9,583 nucleotides of DNA from Planctomycetota bacterium (GCA_023412695.1 JAEYNG010000480.1:1-9583), one strand, 5' to 3'. Positions 1 to 8,777 are shown, counted from the first letter of the stretch. A program made the numbers and translations. The notes: a model not told the origin generated them from the sequence alone.

Positions 1-251
1 CCGCAGCGGTCGCAGATGATGCCCTTGTACTTCGTGCCCTTGTACTTGCCGCAGGCGCACTCGTAGTCGCGCTCCGGCCCGAAGATCCGCTCGCAGAACA
101 GGCCGTCCTTCTCCGGCCGGTACGTGCGGTAGTTGATCGTCTCGGGCTTCTTCACCTCGCCGTAGGACCACGAGCGGATGTCGTTGGGCGACGCCAGCGT
201 GATCTTCACGGCGCTGTAGTCATTGATCCGGTCGTACACGTTCTCGGTCAT
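1..251 (-). CDS. rpoC: RNA polymerase beta' subunit, N-terminal fragment
   Basis: This is the beginning of the beta' subunit, which with beta forms the catalytic cleft of RNA polymerase. Only 83 complete codons lie in the window; the rest runs off the left edge. The fragment carries the typical N-terminus (MTENVYDRINDY, then IRSWSYGEVKKPETINYRT) and the start of the zinc-binding domain. Cysteines at residues 65, 67, 80 and 83 have the same spacing as Cys70, 72, 85 and 88 of E. coli beta'. The gene follows rpoB after a 97-nt gap, the usual rpoBC order, and is probably co-transcribed with it. The start is uncertain by one codon: a GGAG at 263-266 lies 11 nt from the ATG at 251 but 8 nt from an in-frame GTG at 254. 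Confidence 0.97.
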   Translation of the reverse strand, partial: MTENVYDRINDYSAVKITLASPNDIRSWSYGEVKKPETINYRTYRPEKDGLFCERIFGPERDYECACGKYKGTKYKGIICDRC

Positions 252-268
252 CACGTTGATCGCTCCAG

Positions 269-284
269 GGGCCTCTGTCGGCCC
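269..284 (-). other. Small hairpin before the rpoC ribosome site
   Basis: In the rpoB-rpoC gap, a perfect 5-bp inverted repeat (GGGCC with GGCCC) encloses a 6-nt loop. It ends 2 nt before the GGAG that probably serves rpoC. No T-run follows, so it is not an intrinsic terminator. It might affect mRNA processing or rpoC translation, but a hairpin this short can easily arise by chance in GC-rich DNA. Confidence 0.3.
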
Positions 285-349
285 GGTGCGGGCGTGGGTT
301 GTTCAGGCAAACGTCGCGGTAGGTTCGGTAGTCGTCTCTCGCGCCGGCG

Positions 350-4159
<3,810 letters not shown>

Positions 4160-4164
4160 CGATG

Positions 4165-4169
4165 ACCTC
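4165..4169 (-). promoter_or_regulatory. Ribosome binding site deciding the rpoB start
   Basis: GAGGT stands 5 nt before the ATG at 4159. It supports that codon over the in-frame TTG ten codons upstream, which would place this sequence inside the coding region. Confidence 0.7.
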
Positions 4170-4261
4170 GCGATCGTTGGTATAGCCAACAGCTCCGGTA
4201 GGAGCCGTTTCTTGAAATTTCGTTATGCCGCTCTGCTCAAAGCGTTCTGCACCCGCTGCTT

Positions 4262-4278
4262 TTGCCGCCAATCGGCAA
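4262..4278 (-). repeat. Inverted repeat at the probable rpoB transcription start
   Basis: TTGCCG and CGGCAA form a perfect 6-bp inverted repeat around a 5-nt centre (CCAAT on the plus strand). Its upstream arm begins at the last base of the proposed -10 box and it covers the predicted +1 near 4271. It could be an operator or an RNA hairpin at the 5' end of the rpoB transcript. A second, shorter inverted repeat (TGCC AAAA GGCA, 4295-4306) overlaps the proposed -35 box. The repeat is seen directly; its role is inferred. Confidence 0.45.
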
Positions 4279-4307
4279 CTATAGGACCATTTCCTGCCAA
4301 AAGGCAA
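4278..4307 (-). promoter_or_regulatory. Candidate rpoBC promoter
   Basis: On the minus strand TTGCCT (4302-4307) is followed after 18 nt by TATAGT (4278-4283), resembling a sigma-70-type promoter. It lies just downstream of the strong terminator after rplL and about 110 nt before the rpoB start. This location makes sense if rpoBC needs its own promoter. No transcription data are available, so the assignment rests on the hexamer match and context. Confidence 0.5.
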
Positions 4308-4327
4308 GCCGCTCGGAATAGCACCCA

Positions 4328-4343
4328 CCCCCTGCCTAGGGGG
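4328..4343 (-). other. Second hairpin downstream of the terminator
   Basis: CCCCC and GGGGG enclose a 6-nt loop 17 nt beyond the T-run of the rplL terminator. Without a following T-run it is not a terminator itself. It could protect a 3' end or act as a backup pause site. Confidence 0.3.
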
Positions 4344-4360
4344 CGGCCACACAAAGGGCG

Positions 4361-4393
4361 AAAAAAAGCCCCCCGGGGTTCGCCCCGGGGGGC
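4361..4393 (-). terminator. Intrinsic terminator after rplL
   Basis: Read on the minus strand, an 11-bp stem made only of G-C pairs (4368-4378 pairing with 4383-4393) closes a CGAA tetraloop and is followed at once by seven T residues (4361-4367). This is a textbook rho-independent terminator. It starts 27 nt after the rplL stop codon. In E. coli the rplL-rpoB gap holds a partial attenuator; the perfection of this one suggests strong termination, with read-through level unknown. Confidence 0.93.
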
Positions 4394-4420
4394 CTTCAAA
4401 CTTTGCTCAACAAGCCGCGA

Positions 4421-4804
4421 TCAGGCGAGCTCGACCGTGGCGCCGGCCTCGGTCAGCTGCTTGGCCATCTTGTCGGCCTCTTCCTTGCTGACGCCCTGCT
4501 TGACCGGCTTGCCCGGGTTGTCGGCGAAGGCCTTCGCCTCGGCCAGGCCCAGGCCGGTCAGCTCGCGAACGACCTTGATGACCGCGATCTTCTTCGCGGC
4601 GTCAACAGCCTTCAGGACGACGTCGAACGAGGTCTTCTCCTCGGCCTTCGCCGCGCCGCCGCCGGCCGCCGGACCCGCCATCATCACCGCGCCGCCCGCG
4701 GCGGGCTCGATGCCGTAGGTGTCCTTGAGGTACTTGCCGAGCTCGACCGCGTCCTTGAGGGACAGGCCAGCGAGCTGATCACCGAGTTCCTGAATCGATG
4801 CCAT
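4421..4804 (-). CDS. rplL: Ribosomal protein L7/L12 (bL12)
   Basis: L7/L12 is the multicopy flexible stalk protein that recruits and activates translational GTPases (EF-G, EF-Tu, IF2) on the 50S subunit. The 127-residue product has the usual three parts: an N-terminal dimerisation and L10-binding domain (about 1-33), an Ala/Gly-rich hinge (about 34-56, with EPAAGGAV and GPAAGGGAAKAEE), and the conserved C-terminal domain starting KTSFDVVLKAVDAAKKIAVI. The factor-binding segment VVRELTGLGLAEAKAF is intact. The start is supported by AGGAAGGA (4813-4820), 8 nt before the ATG and the strongest ribosome site in the operon, which fits the need for several L12 copies per ribosome. It follows rplJ after 106 nt and precedes a strong terminator. 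Confidence 0.98.
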   Translation of the reverse strand: MASIQELGDQLAGLSLKDAVELGKYLKDTYGIEPAAGGAVMMAGPAAGGGAAKAEEKTSFDVVLKAVDAAKKIAVIKVVRELTGLGLAEAKAFADNPGKPVKQGVSKEEADKMAKQLTEAGATVELA

Positions 4805-4910
4805 GGTTCAAATCCTTCCTAGCAATCCGAACGTCTCGTCCGAGAGGCGCCAGACCTGTTCCGGCGTTTAACCCCCAGAGGGGCCAGTCGGTCGCAGAGT
4901 TGTAAGTTGT
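4805..4910 (-). other. rplJ-rplL intergenic region
   Basis: This 106-nt gap is the longest inside the rplK-rplL block. On the transcribed strand it holds two small stems, CCCC-TCT-GGGG (around 4874-4884) and TCTC-GGAC-GAGA (around 4833-4844), and ends with the strong rplL ribosome site. I see no clear -35/-10 pair and no T-run. It may set the higher expression of rplL relative to rplJ through mRNA structure or processing, but nothing here proves that. Confidence 0.4.
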
Positions 4911-5459
4911 TTAGCCAGCCTTCTTTGCGATCGTCTCGCCCTTCTCGAGCTTCTCCTCGATCGCCTTGACGATGCTGGCGAGCTTGGAGCCCGGCCCCTT
5001 GACCTGCGACACCAGCTTGCCCGCCGGCGCGAGGATGAGGGTGACGGTCTGGCCGAGGGCCTCTTCGCGCGTCGGGAACTTCGACAGCTCCGTAACGCCG
5101 TCCTTCCCCTTGAACACGGTGCCGTCGAGGATCGCCCCCTTCAGCTCGATGTTCGGGAAGTCGTTGAGGAGGGCGACGACCTCGCGGGCGACCTCGACGA
5201 CGGACTGGCCACCGTAGGCGATCGCGGTCGCACCCTGAAGCAGGGACTCGAGACCGCTCAGGCCGCTGCCCTCGAAGGCCTTACGGGCCAGCGAGTTACG
5301 GACGACCGAGATCTCGATCTTCTTGTTCCGCAGCTTCGCGCGGATCCTGTTGGTGTCGTTGCTCGAGACGCCGCGGATGCTGAGCAGGGCTGCATCTTCG
5401 AAGCCCTCCAGCCGCTCGCGGTACTCGCTGATGATCATCGACTTGATGGTCTTGGACAT
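4911..5459 (-). CDS. rplJ: Ribosomal protein L10 (uL10)
   Basis: L10 anchors the L7/L12 dimers to 23S rRNA beside L11, forming the base of the stalk. The product is 182 residues, slightly longer than E. coli L10 (165). The RNA-binding N-terminal domain includes the conserved stretch ISVVRNSLARKAF (about residues 50-62). The C-terminal helix, where L12 dimers bind, is seen as KLASIVKAIEEKLEKGE near the end. GGAG lies 7 nt before the ATG. Only 20 nt separate it from rplA, so there is no separate leader of the kind that L10 binds for autoregulation in E. coli and B. subtilis; any such element would have to lie inside rplA or elsewhere. Confidence 0.98.
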   Translation of the reverse strand: MSKTIKSMIISEYRERLEGFEDAALLSIRGVSSNDTNRIRAKLRNKKIEISVVRNSLARKAFEGSGLSGLESLLQGATAIAYGGQSVVEVAREVVALLNDFPNIELKGAILDGTVFKGKDGVTELSKFPTREEALGQTVTLILAPAGKLVSQVKGPGSKLASIVKAIEEKLEKGETIAKKAG

Positions 5460-5479
5460 GGTTCAGCTCCGGCTGCGGC

Positions 5480-6181
5480 TTACGCCTCGACGGCGGTCGA
5501 GACGACCCGCACCGGCACGCCGGGGGTCATGCAACCGCTGATGACACACTTCTTGATGAACACGCCCTTGGCGGTGTTCGGACGGGAACGCTCGATGTGG
5601 TGGATGAAGTGCTCGAGATTCGCCGCGAGGTCCGCCGCGGGGAAGCTCATCTTGCCGATCACGGCGTGGACGTTGCCGCTCTTGTCGTTGCGGTACTCGA
5701 CCTTGCCCGCGGCGTATTCCTGAACGGCCTTGGGGACGTCCGGCGTCACCGTGCCGCTCTTCGGAGAAGGCATCAACCCCTTGGGGCCGAGCACCTTACC
5801 GAGCTTCGACACGACACGCATCATGTCCGGCGAGGCGACGGCGACGTCAAAGTCCATCCAGCCGCCCTCGACCTTGGCCACCAGCTCGTCCGCACCGGCC
5901 TCGATCGCACCGTTCTCACGGGCGGCTTTGACCTGGTCCTCGCGGCAGAACGCGATGACGCGCTTGGCCTTGCCGATGCCCTTGGGCAGCGAGACGGAGC
6001 CGCGGATCGCCTGATCCGCCTGCGCCGCGTCGATGCCGAGGTGCATCACGACGTTGACCGTCTGGTCGAACTTGGGGCCCTTGAACTTCTTTACCGCCTC
6101 GCACGCCTGCACTGCTTCGAGGGCTTCCTTCGGAGCAAGACCGACATTCGCCTTGTGGCGCTTGGAAAGCTTGGTTGCCAT
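5480..6181 (-). CDS. rplA: Ribosomal protein L1 (uL1)
   Basis: L1 forms the mobile L1 stalk of the large subunit, which helps release deacylated tRNA from the E site; in many bacteria it also represses its own operon by binding mRNA. The 233-residue length is typical (E. coli 234). The protein shows the family motif LGPKGLMPSPKSGT at about residues 131-144, and the C-terminal GKMSFPAADLAANL segment. The start MATKLSKRHK is chosen because it matches the family N-terminus and has GGAGG 9 nt upstream. That GGAGG lies inside the last codons of rplK, and the genes are 4 nt apart, so their translation is probably coupled. A 32-codon upstream extension in the same frame is only an overlap with rplK. 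Confidence 0.98.
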   Translation of the reverse strand: MATKLSKRHKANVGLAPKEALEAVQACEAVKKFKGPKFDQTVNVVMHLGIDAAQADQAIRGSVSLPKGIGKAKRVIAFCREDQVKAARENGAIEAGADELVAKVEGGWMDFDVAVASPDMMRVVSKLGKVLGPKGLMPSPKSGTVTPDVPKAVQEYAAGKVEYRNDKSGNVHAVIGKMSFPAADLAANLEHFIHHIERSRPNTAKGVFIKKCVISGCMTPGVPVRVVSTAVEA

Positions 6182-6185
6182 GGGT

Positions 6186-6617
6186 TCAGGCCTCCACCAC
6201 TGTGACGCCCATCTGGCGGCAGGTTCCCTCGATTGTCCGCATCGCCGCCTCCATCGAGGCAGCGCCCAGGTCCGCAAACTTCTCCTCGGCGATCTTCTTG
6301 ACCTGCGCCTTGGTAATCTTGCCGACCTTGTCCTTGTTCGGGGTGCCGGCGCCCTTCTCGATCTTGGCGGCTTCCTTGATCAGCTCGGCCGCGGGAGAGG
6401 ACTTCAGCTCAAACGTGAACGTGCGGTCCGAATAGGCGGTGACGACTGCAACGACGATCTTGCCGTTGAACTTGGCCGTCTCGGCGTTGAACTTCGTGAT
6501 GAACTGGCCGGGGTTGACGCCCGCACCACCCAGAATCGGGCCGAGCGGCGGCGCAGGGGTCGCCTTCCCGCCCGGAGCCTGGACCTTGAAGACCTTGGTG
6601 ATTTCTTTCTTGGCCAT
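6186..6617 (-). CDS. rplK: Ribosomal protein L11 (uL11)
   Basis: L11 binds the GTPase-associated region of 23S rRNA, takes part in factor-dependent GTP hydrolysis, and is needed for RelA activation in bacteria that have RelA. The product has 143 residues (E. coli 142). The N-terminal domain carries PAPPLGPILGGAGVN, where Pro23 and Pro27 align to Pro22 and Pro26 of E. coli, positions linked to thiostrepton sensitivity. The C-terminal RNA-binding domain includes the stretch KVGKITKAQVKKIAEEK. The ATG at 6617 gives the usual MAKKEITKV start and has GGAG 8 nt upstream. It is the first gene of the operon here, with a probable leader of about 130 nt. Confidence 0.98.
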   Translation of the reverse strand: MAKKEITKVFKVQAPGGKATPAPPLGPILGGAGVNPGQFITKFNAETAKFNGKIVVAVVTAYSDRTFTFELKSSPAAELIKEAAKIEKGAGTPNKDKVGKITKAQVKKIAEEKFADLGAASMEAAMRTIEGTCRQMGVTVVEA

Positions 6618-6659
6618 TGTTGTTCTCCACCTCCCACCTTCCCCCCCGCGCCGGGCGAG

Positions 6660-6707
6660 GTAAGCGGGAGCCGGCCAAGGACTCGCCGCGGGATTGGTGG
6701 TGCTTAC
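6660..6707 (-). other. Foldable segment in the rplK leader
   Basis: The leader contains a perfect 6-bp inverted repeat, GTAAGC and GCTTAC, with arms at 6702-6707 and 6660-6665 that enclose 36 nt. Inside it a second stem can form, with GAG-T-CC pairing to GGCTC around a short TTGGCC loop. The result is a stem with an asymmetric internal loop. L1 represses rplKA in several bacteria by binding a leader structure of that general kind, so this is a candidate, but I cannot match it to the L1 consensus by eye. Confidence 0.3.
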
Positions 6708-6728
6708 GGTTCGAAATGACCCGCCGGT

Positions 6729-6743
6729 CTCGGGGGATCCGAG
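6729..6743 (-). other. Short hairpin near the 5' end of the rplK leader
   Basis: CTCGG and CCGAG form a 5-bp stem around a 5-nt loop. It begins about 6 nt downstream of the predicted transcription start (near 6749). It may stabilise the 5' end of the operon mRNA. No T-run follows. Confidence 0.3.
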
Positions 6744-6745
6744 TG

Positions 6746-6800
6746 ACGGGCCCGGAGTATAGCCCTCACGGGCCCGAAGACAAGATTGCGGGTTTACCCG
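6746..6800. repeat. Three CGGG/CCCG palindromes at 22-bp spacing
   Basis: CGGGCCCG occurs at 6747-6754 and 6769-6776, each preceded by A (a 9-nt direct repeat), and CGGGTTTACCCG occurs at 6789-6800. Their centres are 6750.5, 6772.5 and 6794.5, exactly 22 bp apart, about two turns of the helix. They cover the predicted start site, the -35/-10 spacer and the region just upstream of the -35 box of the rplK promoter. This is a plausible operator array for a dimeric DNA-binding protein. The role is inferred, and the spacing could be chance in GC-rich DNA. Confidence 0.45.
6756..6783 (-). promoter_or_regulatory. Probable rplK operon promoter
   Basis: TTGTCT (6778-6783) and TATACT (6756-6761) are separated by 16 nt on the minus strand, a good sigma-70-type match. 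Transcription would start near 6749, giving a leader of about 130 nt before rplK. The bases just after the -10 box are almost all G and C. Such a GC-rich discriminator is typical of ribosomal promoters under ppGpp control in other bacteria, so growth-rate control is likely but not shown. Confidence 0.65.
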
Positions 6801-6808
6801 ACCCCCCC

Positions 6809-7015
6809 CTATCGCCCCCGTCCGGTCTCGCGGTCGTCGCGGGCCCGCTCCATACGCCGCGTAACCACCGCAAACACGACCGGCGCGGCCCCGAGCATCA
6901 TTACCAGCCCGGTCGTTACGATGATGAACCCCCACTTCGGCGGCGCGAGAAGCAACGCCGCGGCAAGCCCGCCGACGACGAACAGCACCGCGATAGGCAG
7001 GAGCCAGAGCTTCAC
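6809..7015 (-). CDS. Small two-helix membrane protein, unknown function
   Basis: I do not recognise this 68-residue protein. Two hydrophobic segments (about residues 4-23 and 29-51) are joined by a short APPKWG turn. They are followed by a charged, Arg-rich tail (RRMERARDDRETGRGR), which by the positive-inside rule should face the cytoplasm. The start is GTG with no clear ribosome site. It lies 35 nt downstream of the GYF_2/DUF4190 membrane protein on the same strand, so the two may form a small operon. It ends 25 nt before the -35 box of the rplK promoter with no intrinsic terminator between, so read-through into rplK is possible. It occupies the place where secE and nusG are often found but resembles neither. 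Confidence 0.6.
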   Translation of the reverse strand: MKLWLLPIAVLFVVGGLAAALLLAPPKWGFIIVTTGLVMMLGAAPVVFAVVTRRMERARDDRETGRGR

Positions 7016-7050
7016 CGTTCATTCAAAGCGCGGCAACGATCGGTTGGCGA

Positions 7051-7551
7051 TCAGCGGCTCGCGATGCTCACGATCATGAGGACGAGGATCGCACCGTATC
7101 CCAGGGTGCATAGCCCGCCCAGAACAATCGCTACCCATGCATGTGCGATGCCCTTGATCGCCGGATCGCGGTAGTACCGCCGCATCCCGATGATCCCGAG
7201 CACCACAGCGATTGGACCGAGCAACAGCCCGATGATTGGTATGAGTGCCCCAACACTGATGTAATACCCGATCAGCGCGGCGCTGTTCTTATAGGGAATG
7301 AGCGTCGATACCCCATCATTTGGTGCGGGCGATGACATTGCGCCCGCGACCGTCGGCGGCGCAGCGGTAATCGCCATCAACCGCGGCTCGTTCTGGACAG
7401 GCCGTGGCGGTGATGAGCTATCGGCGGTTTCAAGCACCGCCGACGTCGGGATACGCCCCTCTCTCGCCCACTGCTCGAGCGCGGCCATCGATGCCGGGCC
7501 GAATCGGCGGCCATCGGGCAGACAGACAAAGTATGCGTCAGCGGTGCTCAT
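7051..7551 (-). CDS. GYF_2 and DUF4190 domain membrane protein
   Basis: The 166-residue product begins with a GYF_2-like domain (about residues 6-41: YFVCLPDGRRFGPAS, then ALEQWAREGRIP), a fold that in other proteins binds proline-rich peptides. A low-complexity Pro/Ala/Ser linker follows (about 42-87). The C-terminal part has two long hydrophobic segments (about 92-123 and 134-163) separated by RRYYRDPAIKG, matching the DUF4190 pattern. The GYF domain probably lies in the cytoplasm. The function is unknown; a scaffold or localisation role is only a guess. The ATG at 7551 is chosen because the domain begins right after it; the open frame further upstream is antisense to the neighbouring gene. 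No ribosome site is visible, and a promoter-like pair ends 6 nt before the ATG. Confidence 0.8.
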   Translation of the reverse strand: MSTADAYFVCLPDGRRFGPASMAALEQWAREGRIPTSAVLETADSSSPPRPVQNEPRLMAITAAPPTVAGAMSSPAPNDGVSTLIPYKNSAALIGYYISVGALIPIIGLLLGPIAVVLGIIGMRRYYRDPAIKGIAHAWVAIVLGGLCTLGYGAILVLMIVSIASR

Positions 7552-7557
7552 CGTTGC

Positions 7558-7587
7558 AGTGTCGCACAGAACGCAAGCCCGCGTCAA
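7558..7587 (-). promoter_or_regulatory. Candidate promoter of the GYF_2 gene
   Basis: TTGACG (7582-7587) is followed after 18 nt by GACACT (7558-7563). The -35 match is strong and the -10 match moderate. The -10 box ends 6 nt before the ATG, so transcription would start at or beside the start codon and give a leaderless mRNA, which agrees with the missing ribosome site. Confidence 0.45.
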
Positions 7588-7611
7588 CTCCCAGCCGGCG
7601 GCCTTGGCCAG

Positions 7612-7617
7612 TACACT
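7612..7617 (+). promoter_or_regulatory. Candidate -10 box of the YceH-type gene
   Basis: TACACT ends 6 nt before the ATG at 7624. No convincing -35 hexamer is present at 16-18 nt, and no ribosome site lies before the ATG. As with the divergent neighbour, this geometry would give a leaderless transcript. Confidence 0.35.
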
Positions 7618-7623
7618 CCGGCC

Positions 7624-8289
7624 ATGGTGACCCTGACCCCAGATGAATGCCGCGTGCTCGGCGTGCTGATCGAGAAGGCCCTGACGACCCCACAGCAGTA
7701 CCCATTGTCGCTCAACTCCTTGACCGTCGGCTGCAACCAGAAGAACTGTCGCAACCCGATCACCGACTTCGACGAGGACCGGGTATTCGACGCCATCGAG
7801 AAGCTCCGGACGAAGGGCCTTGTGCGCGAGGCCATGCTCTCCGGCAGCCGCGTCGCCAAGTATCGCCACGTGGCACGCGAGGTCCTCAACGTCGAGACAC
7901 CCGCGCTTGTCGTGCTCGCCGAGCTCATGCTCCGCGGCCCACAAACCGCCGGCGAACTCCGAGGCAACGCGTCGCGCATGCAACCGATCGAATCGCTCGA
8001 CGCGCTACAGGCCGTTCTCGTTTCGCTTATCAATGCCGATCCGCCGATGGTCCGCGAACTCCCCGGCGGCCACGCTCGCCGTTACGCGCAGCTCCTCTGT
8101 CCGGACCTGCATCCGGTTGATCAAGCGGTCGCCACATCATCACGTGAGCCGGCCGGTACCGCATTGAGCACCTCGGGTTCGACCGTGTCGCTGGCCGCGC
8201 GGGTCGATGCCCTCGAGCAGGAAGTCAAGCAGCTCCGCGAGGCGCTGTCACGACTTGTGATCGAGACCGGTTCGACCATCCGGCTCTAA
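7624..8289 (+). CDS. YceH/DUF480 family protein
   Basis: The 221-residue product matches the UPF0502/DUF480 family typified by E. coli YceH: it opens with LTPDECRVLGVLIEKALTTPQQYPLSLNSL, rendered here in part as IEKALTTPQQYPLS, followed by CNQKNCRNP and later ELMLRGPQTAGELRGNASRM. Family members have two winged-helix domains, here about residues 1-80 and 90-155, which suggests DNA binding, but the molecular role is not established. A Ser/Thr/Ala-rich linker leads to a short C-terminal coiled coil (VDALEQEVKQLREAL, about 196-210) that could mediate dimerisation. It is the only plus-strand gene in the window, divergent from the GYF_2 gene (72 nt apart) and convergent with the next membrane-protein gene (6 nt apart). 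Confidence 0.9.
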   Translation: MVTLTPDECRVLGVLIEKALTTPQQYPLSLNSLTVGCNQKNCRNPITDFDEDRVFDAIEKLRTKGLVREAMLSGSRVAKYRHVAREVLNVETPALVVLAELMLRGPQTAGELRGNASRMQPIESLDALQAVLVSLINADPPMVRELPGGHARRYAQLLCPDLHPVDQAVATSSREPAGTALSTSGSTVSLAARVDALEQEVKQLREALSRLVIETGSTIRL

Positions 8290-8298
8290 CGGTCGTTA
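8287..8298. repeat. Inverted repeat formed by two convergent stop codons
   Basis: TAACG-GT-CGTTA spans the junction of two convergent genes. The TAA at one end stops the YceH-type gene and the TAA at the other end, on the opposite strand, stops the membrane-protein gene. With a 2-nt centre and no T-run it is unlikely to be a terminator. Transcripts of the two genes probably overlap at their 3' ends. Confidence 0.5.
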
Positions 8299-8754
8299 TG
8301 GCGCAGCCTCGATCGCCCGCTGCGCCTGCAGCGCCGGCACGATCACCGCCGCGGCCTGCCCGCACGCGATCGCACCGCCGGCCAGCGCGAGCATAACTAC
8401 CAATGCCTTTCCGAGCCGCCCGCCGAGCCGCGCAACCGCGAACGCGACGATCGACAGCAGACCAATCGCCGCGCCGTACACCATTGCGCCCGTCAACGTC
8501 GTCGCGAACTGCTCAGCACCCATCCATTGCGACCAGTTCAACACGAGACGCGTGATCTCCGGCGTTTGCACGCCGAACTCGGTCAGCCGCTCGGCAAACT
8601 TGGGCACCGCGAAGAGCAGCATCGGGATCTGGATCCCCCACGCGACAAATGTCAGCACGCCCAGGTACCCGGCCGAACGCCCTCCCCGCCGCGTGCACGA
8701 GCACGCCGGACCACACGACTCCCGGACATTCCCAGCCACCGCCGCCGTACTCAT
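8296..8754 (-). CDS. Three-helix membrane protein, unknown function
   Basis: The 152-residue product has a Cys-rich N-terminus (CGPACSC, residues 14-20) and three hydrophobic segments at about 29-50, 86-108 and 117-140. Between the first two lies VPKFAERLTEFGVQTPEITR (50-69), which recalls the loop of GspF/PilC type II secretion platform proteins (VPkF, then LP and T before a long helix). The protein is far too short to be a full GspF and I do not assign that function. The start at 8754 is supported by AAGGAG 7 nt upstream; the same frame is open further up but without support. It follows aroC after 130 nt on the same strand, a stretch without a clear promoter or terminator. Confidence 0.75.
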   Translation of the reverse strand: MSTAAVAGNVRESCGPACSCTRRGGRSAGYLGVLTFVAWGIQIPMLLFAVPKFAERLTEFGVQTPEITRLVLNWSQWMGAEQFATTLTGAMVYGAAIGLLSIVAFAVARLGGRLGKALVVMLALAGGAIACGQAAAVIVPALQAQRAIEAAP

Positions 8755-8759
8755 AGATG

Positions 8760-8777
8760 GACTCCTTGAGCAGAGTC
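8760..8777 (-). promoter_or_regulatory. Ribosome site within a small hairpin
   Basis: AAGGAG (8762-8767) lies 7 nt before the ATG at 8754 and decides that start. It overlaps a GACTC/GAGTC inverted repeat (arms 8760-8764 and 8773-8777, 8-nt loop), so the mRNA could partly hide its own ribosome site. The ribosome site is convincing; the hairpin is short and may not matter. Confidence 0.5.

Noticed and set aside
4160..4189. Ten-codon N-terminal extension of RpoB from a TTG
   Set aside because: The ribosome site GAGGT lies inside this stretch and serves the ATG at 4159; the extension has no support of its own.
5597..6205. Plus-strand frame of 202 codons opposite rplA
   Set aside because: Antisense to rplA, His/Arg/Leu-rich, no domain recognised; a compositional shadow.
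6801..6820. Runs of eight and five C residues near the end of the 68-residue gene
   Set aside because: Simple homopolymer runs in GC-rich DNA at the gene end and just after it; no repeat unit or regulatory pattern beyond that.
6618..7022. Long N-terminal extension of rplK
   Set aside because: It would read through the promoter and leader and through the 68-residue gene in another frame; the L11 family starts at MAKKEITKV with a good ribosome site.
7552..7983. N-terminal extension of the GYF_2 protein
   Set aside because: This part is antisense to the DUF480 gene and lacks similarity to GYF proteins, whose domain starts just after the ATG at 7551.
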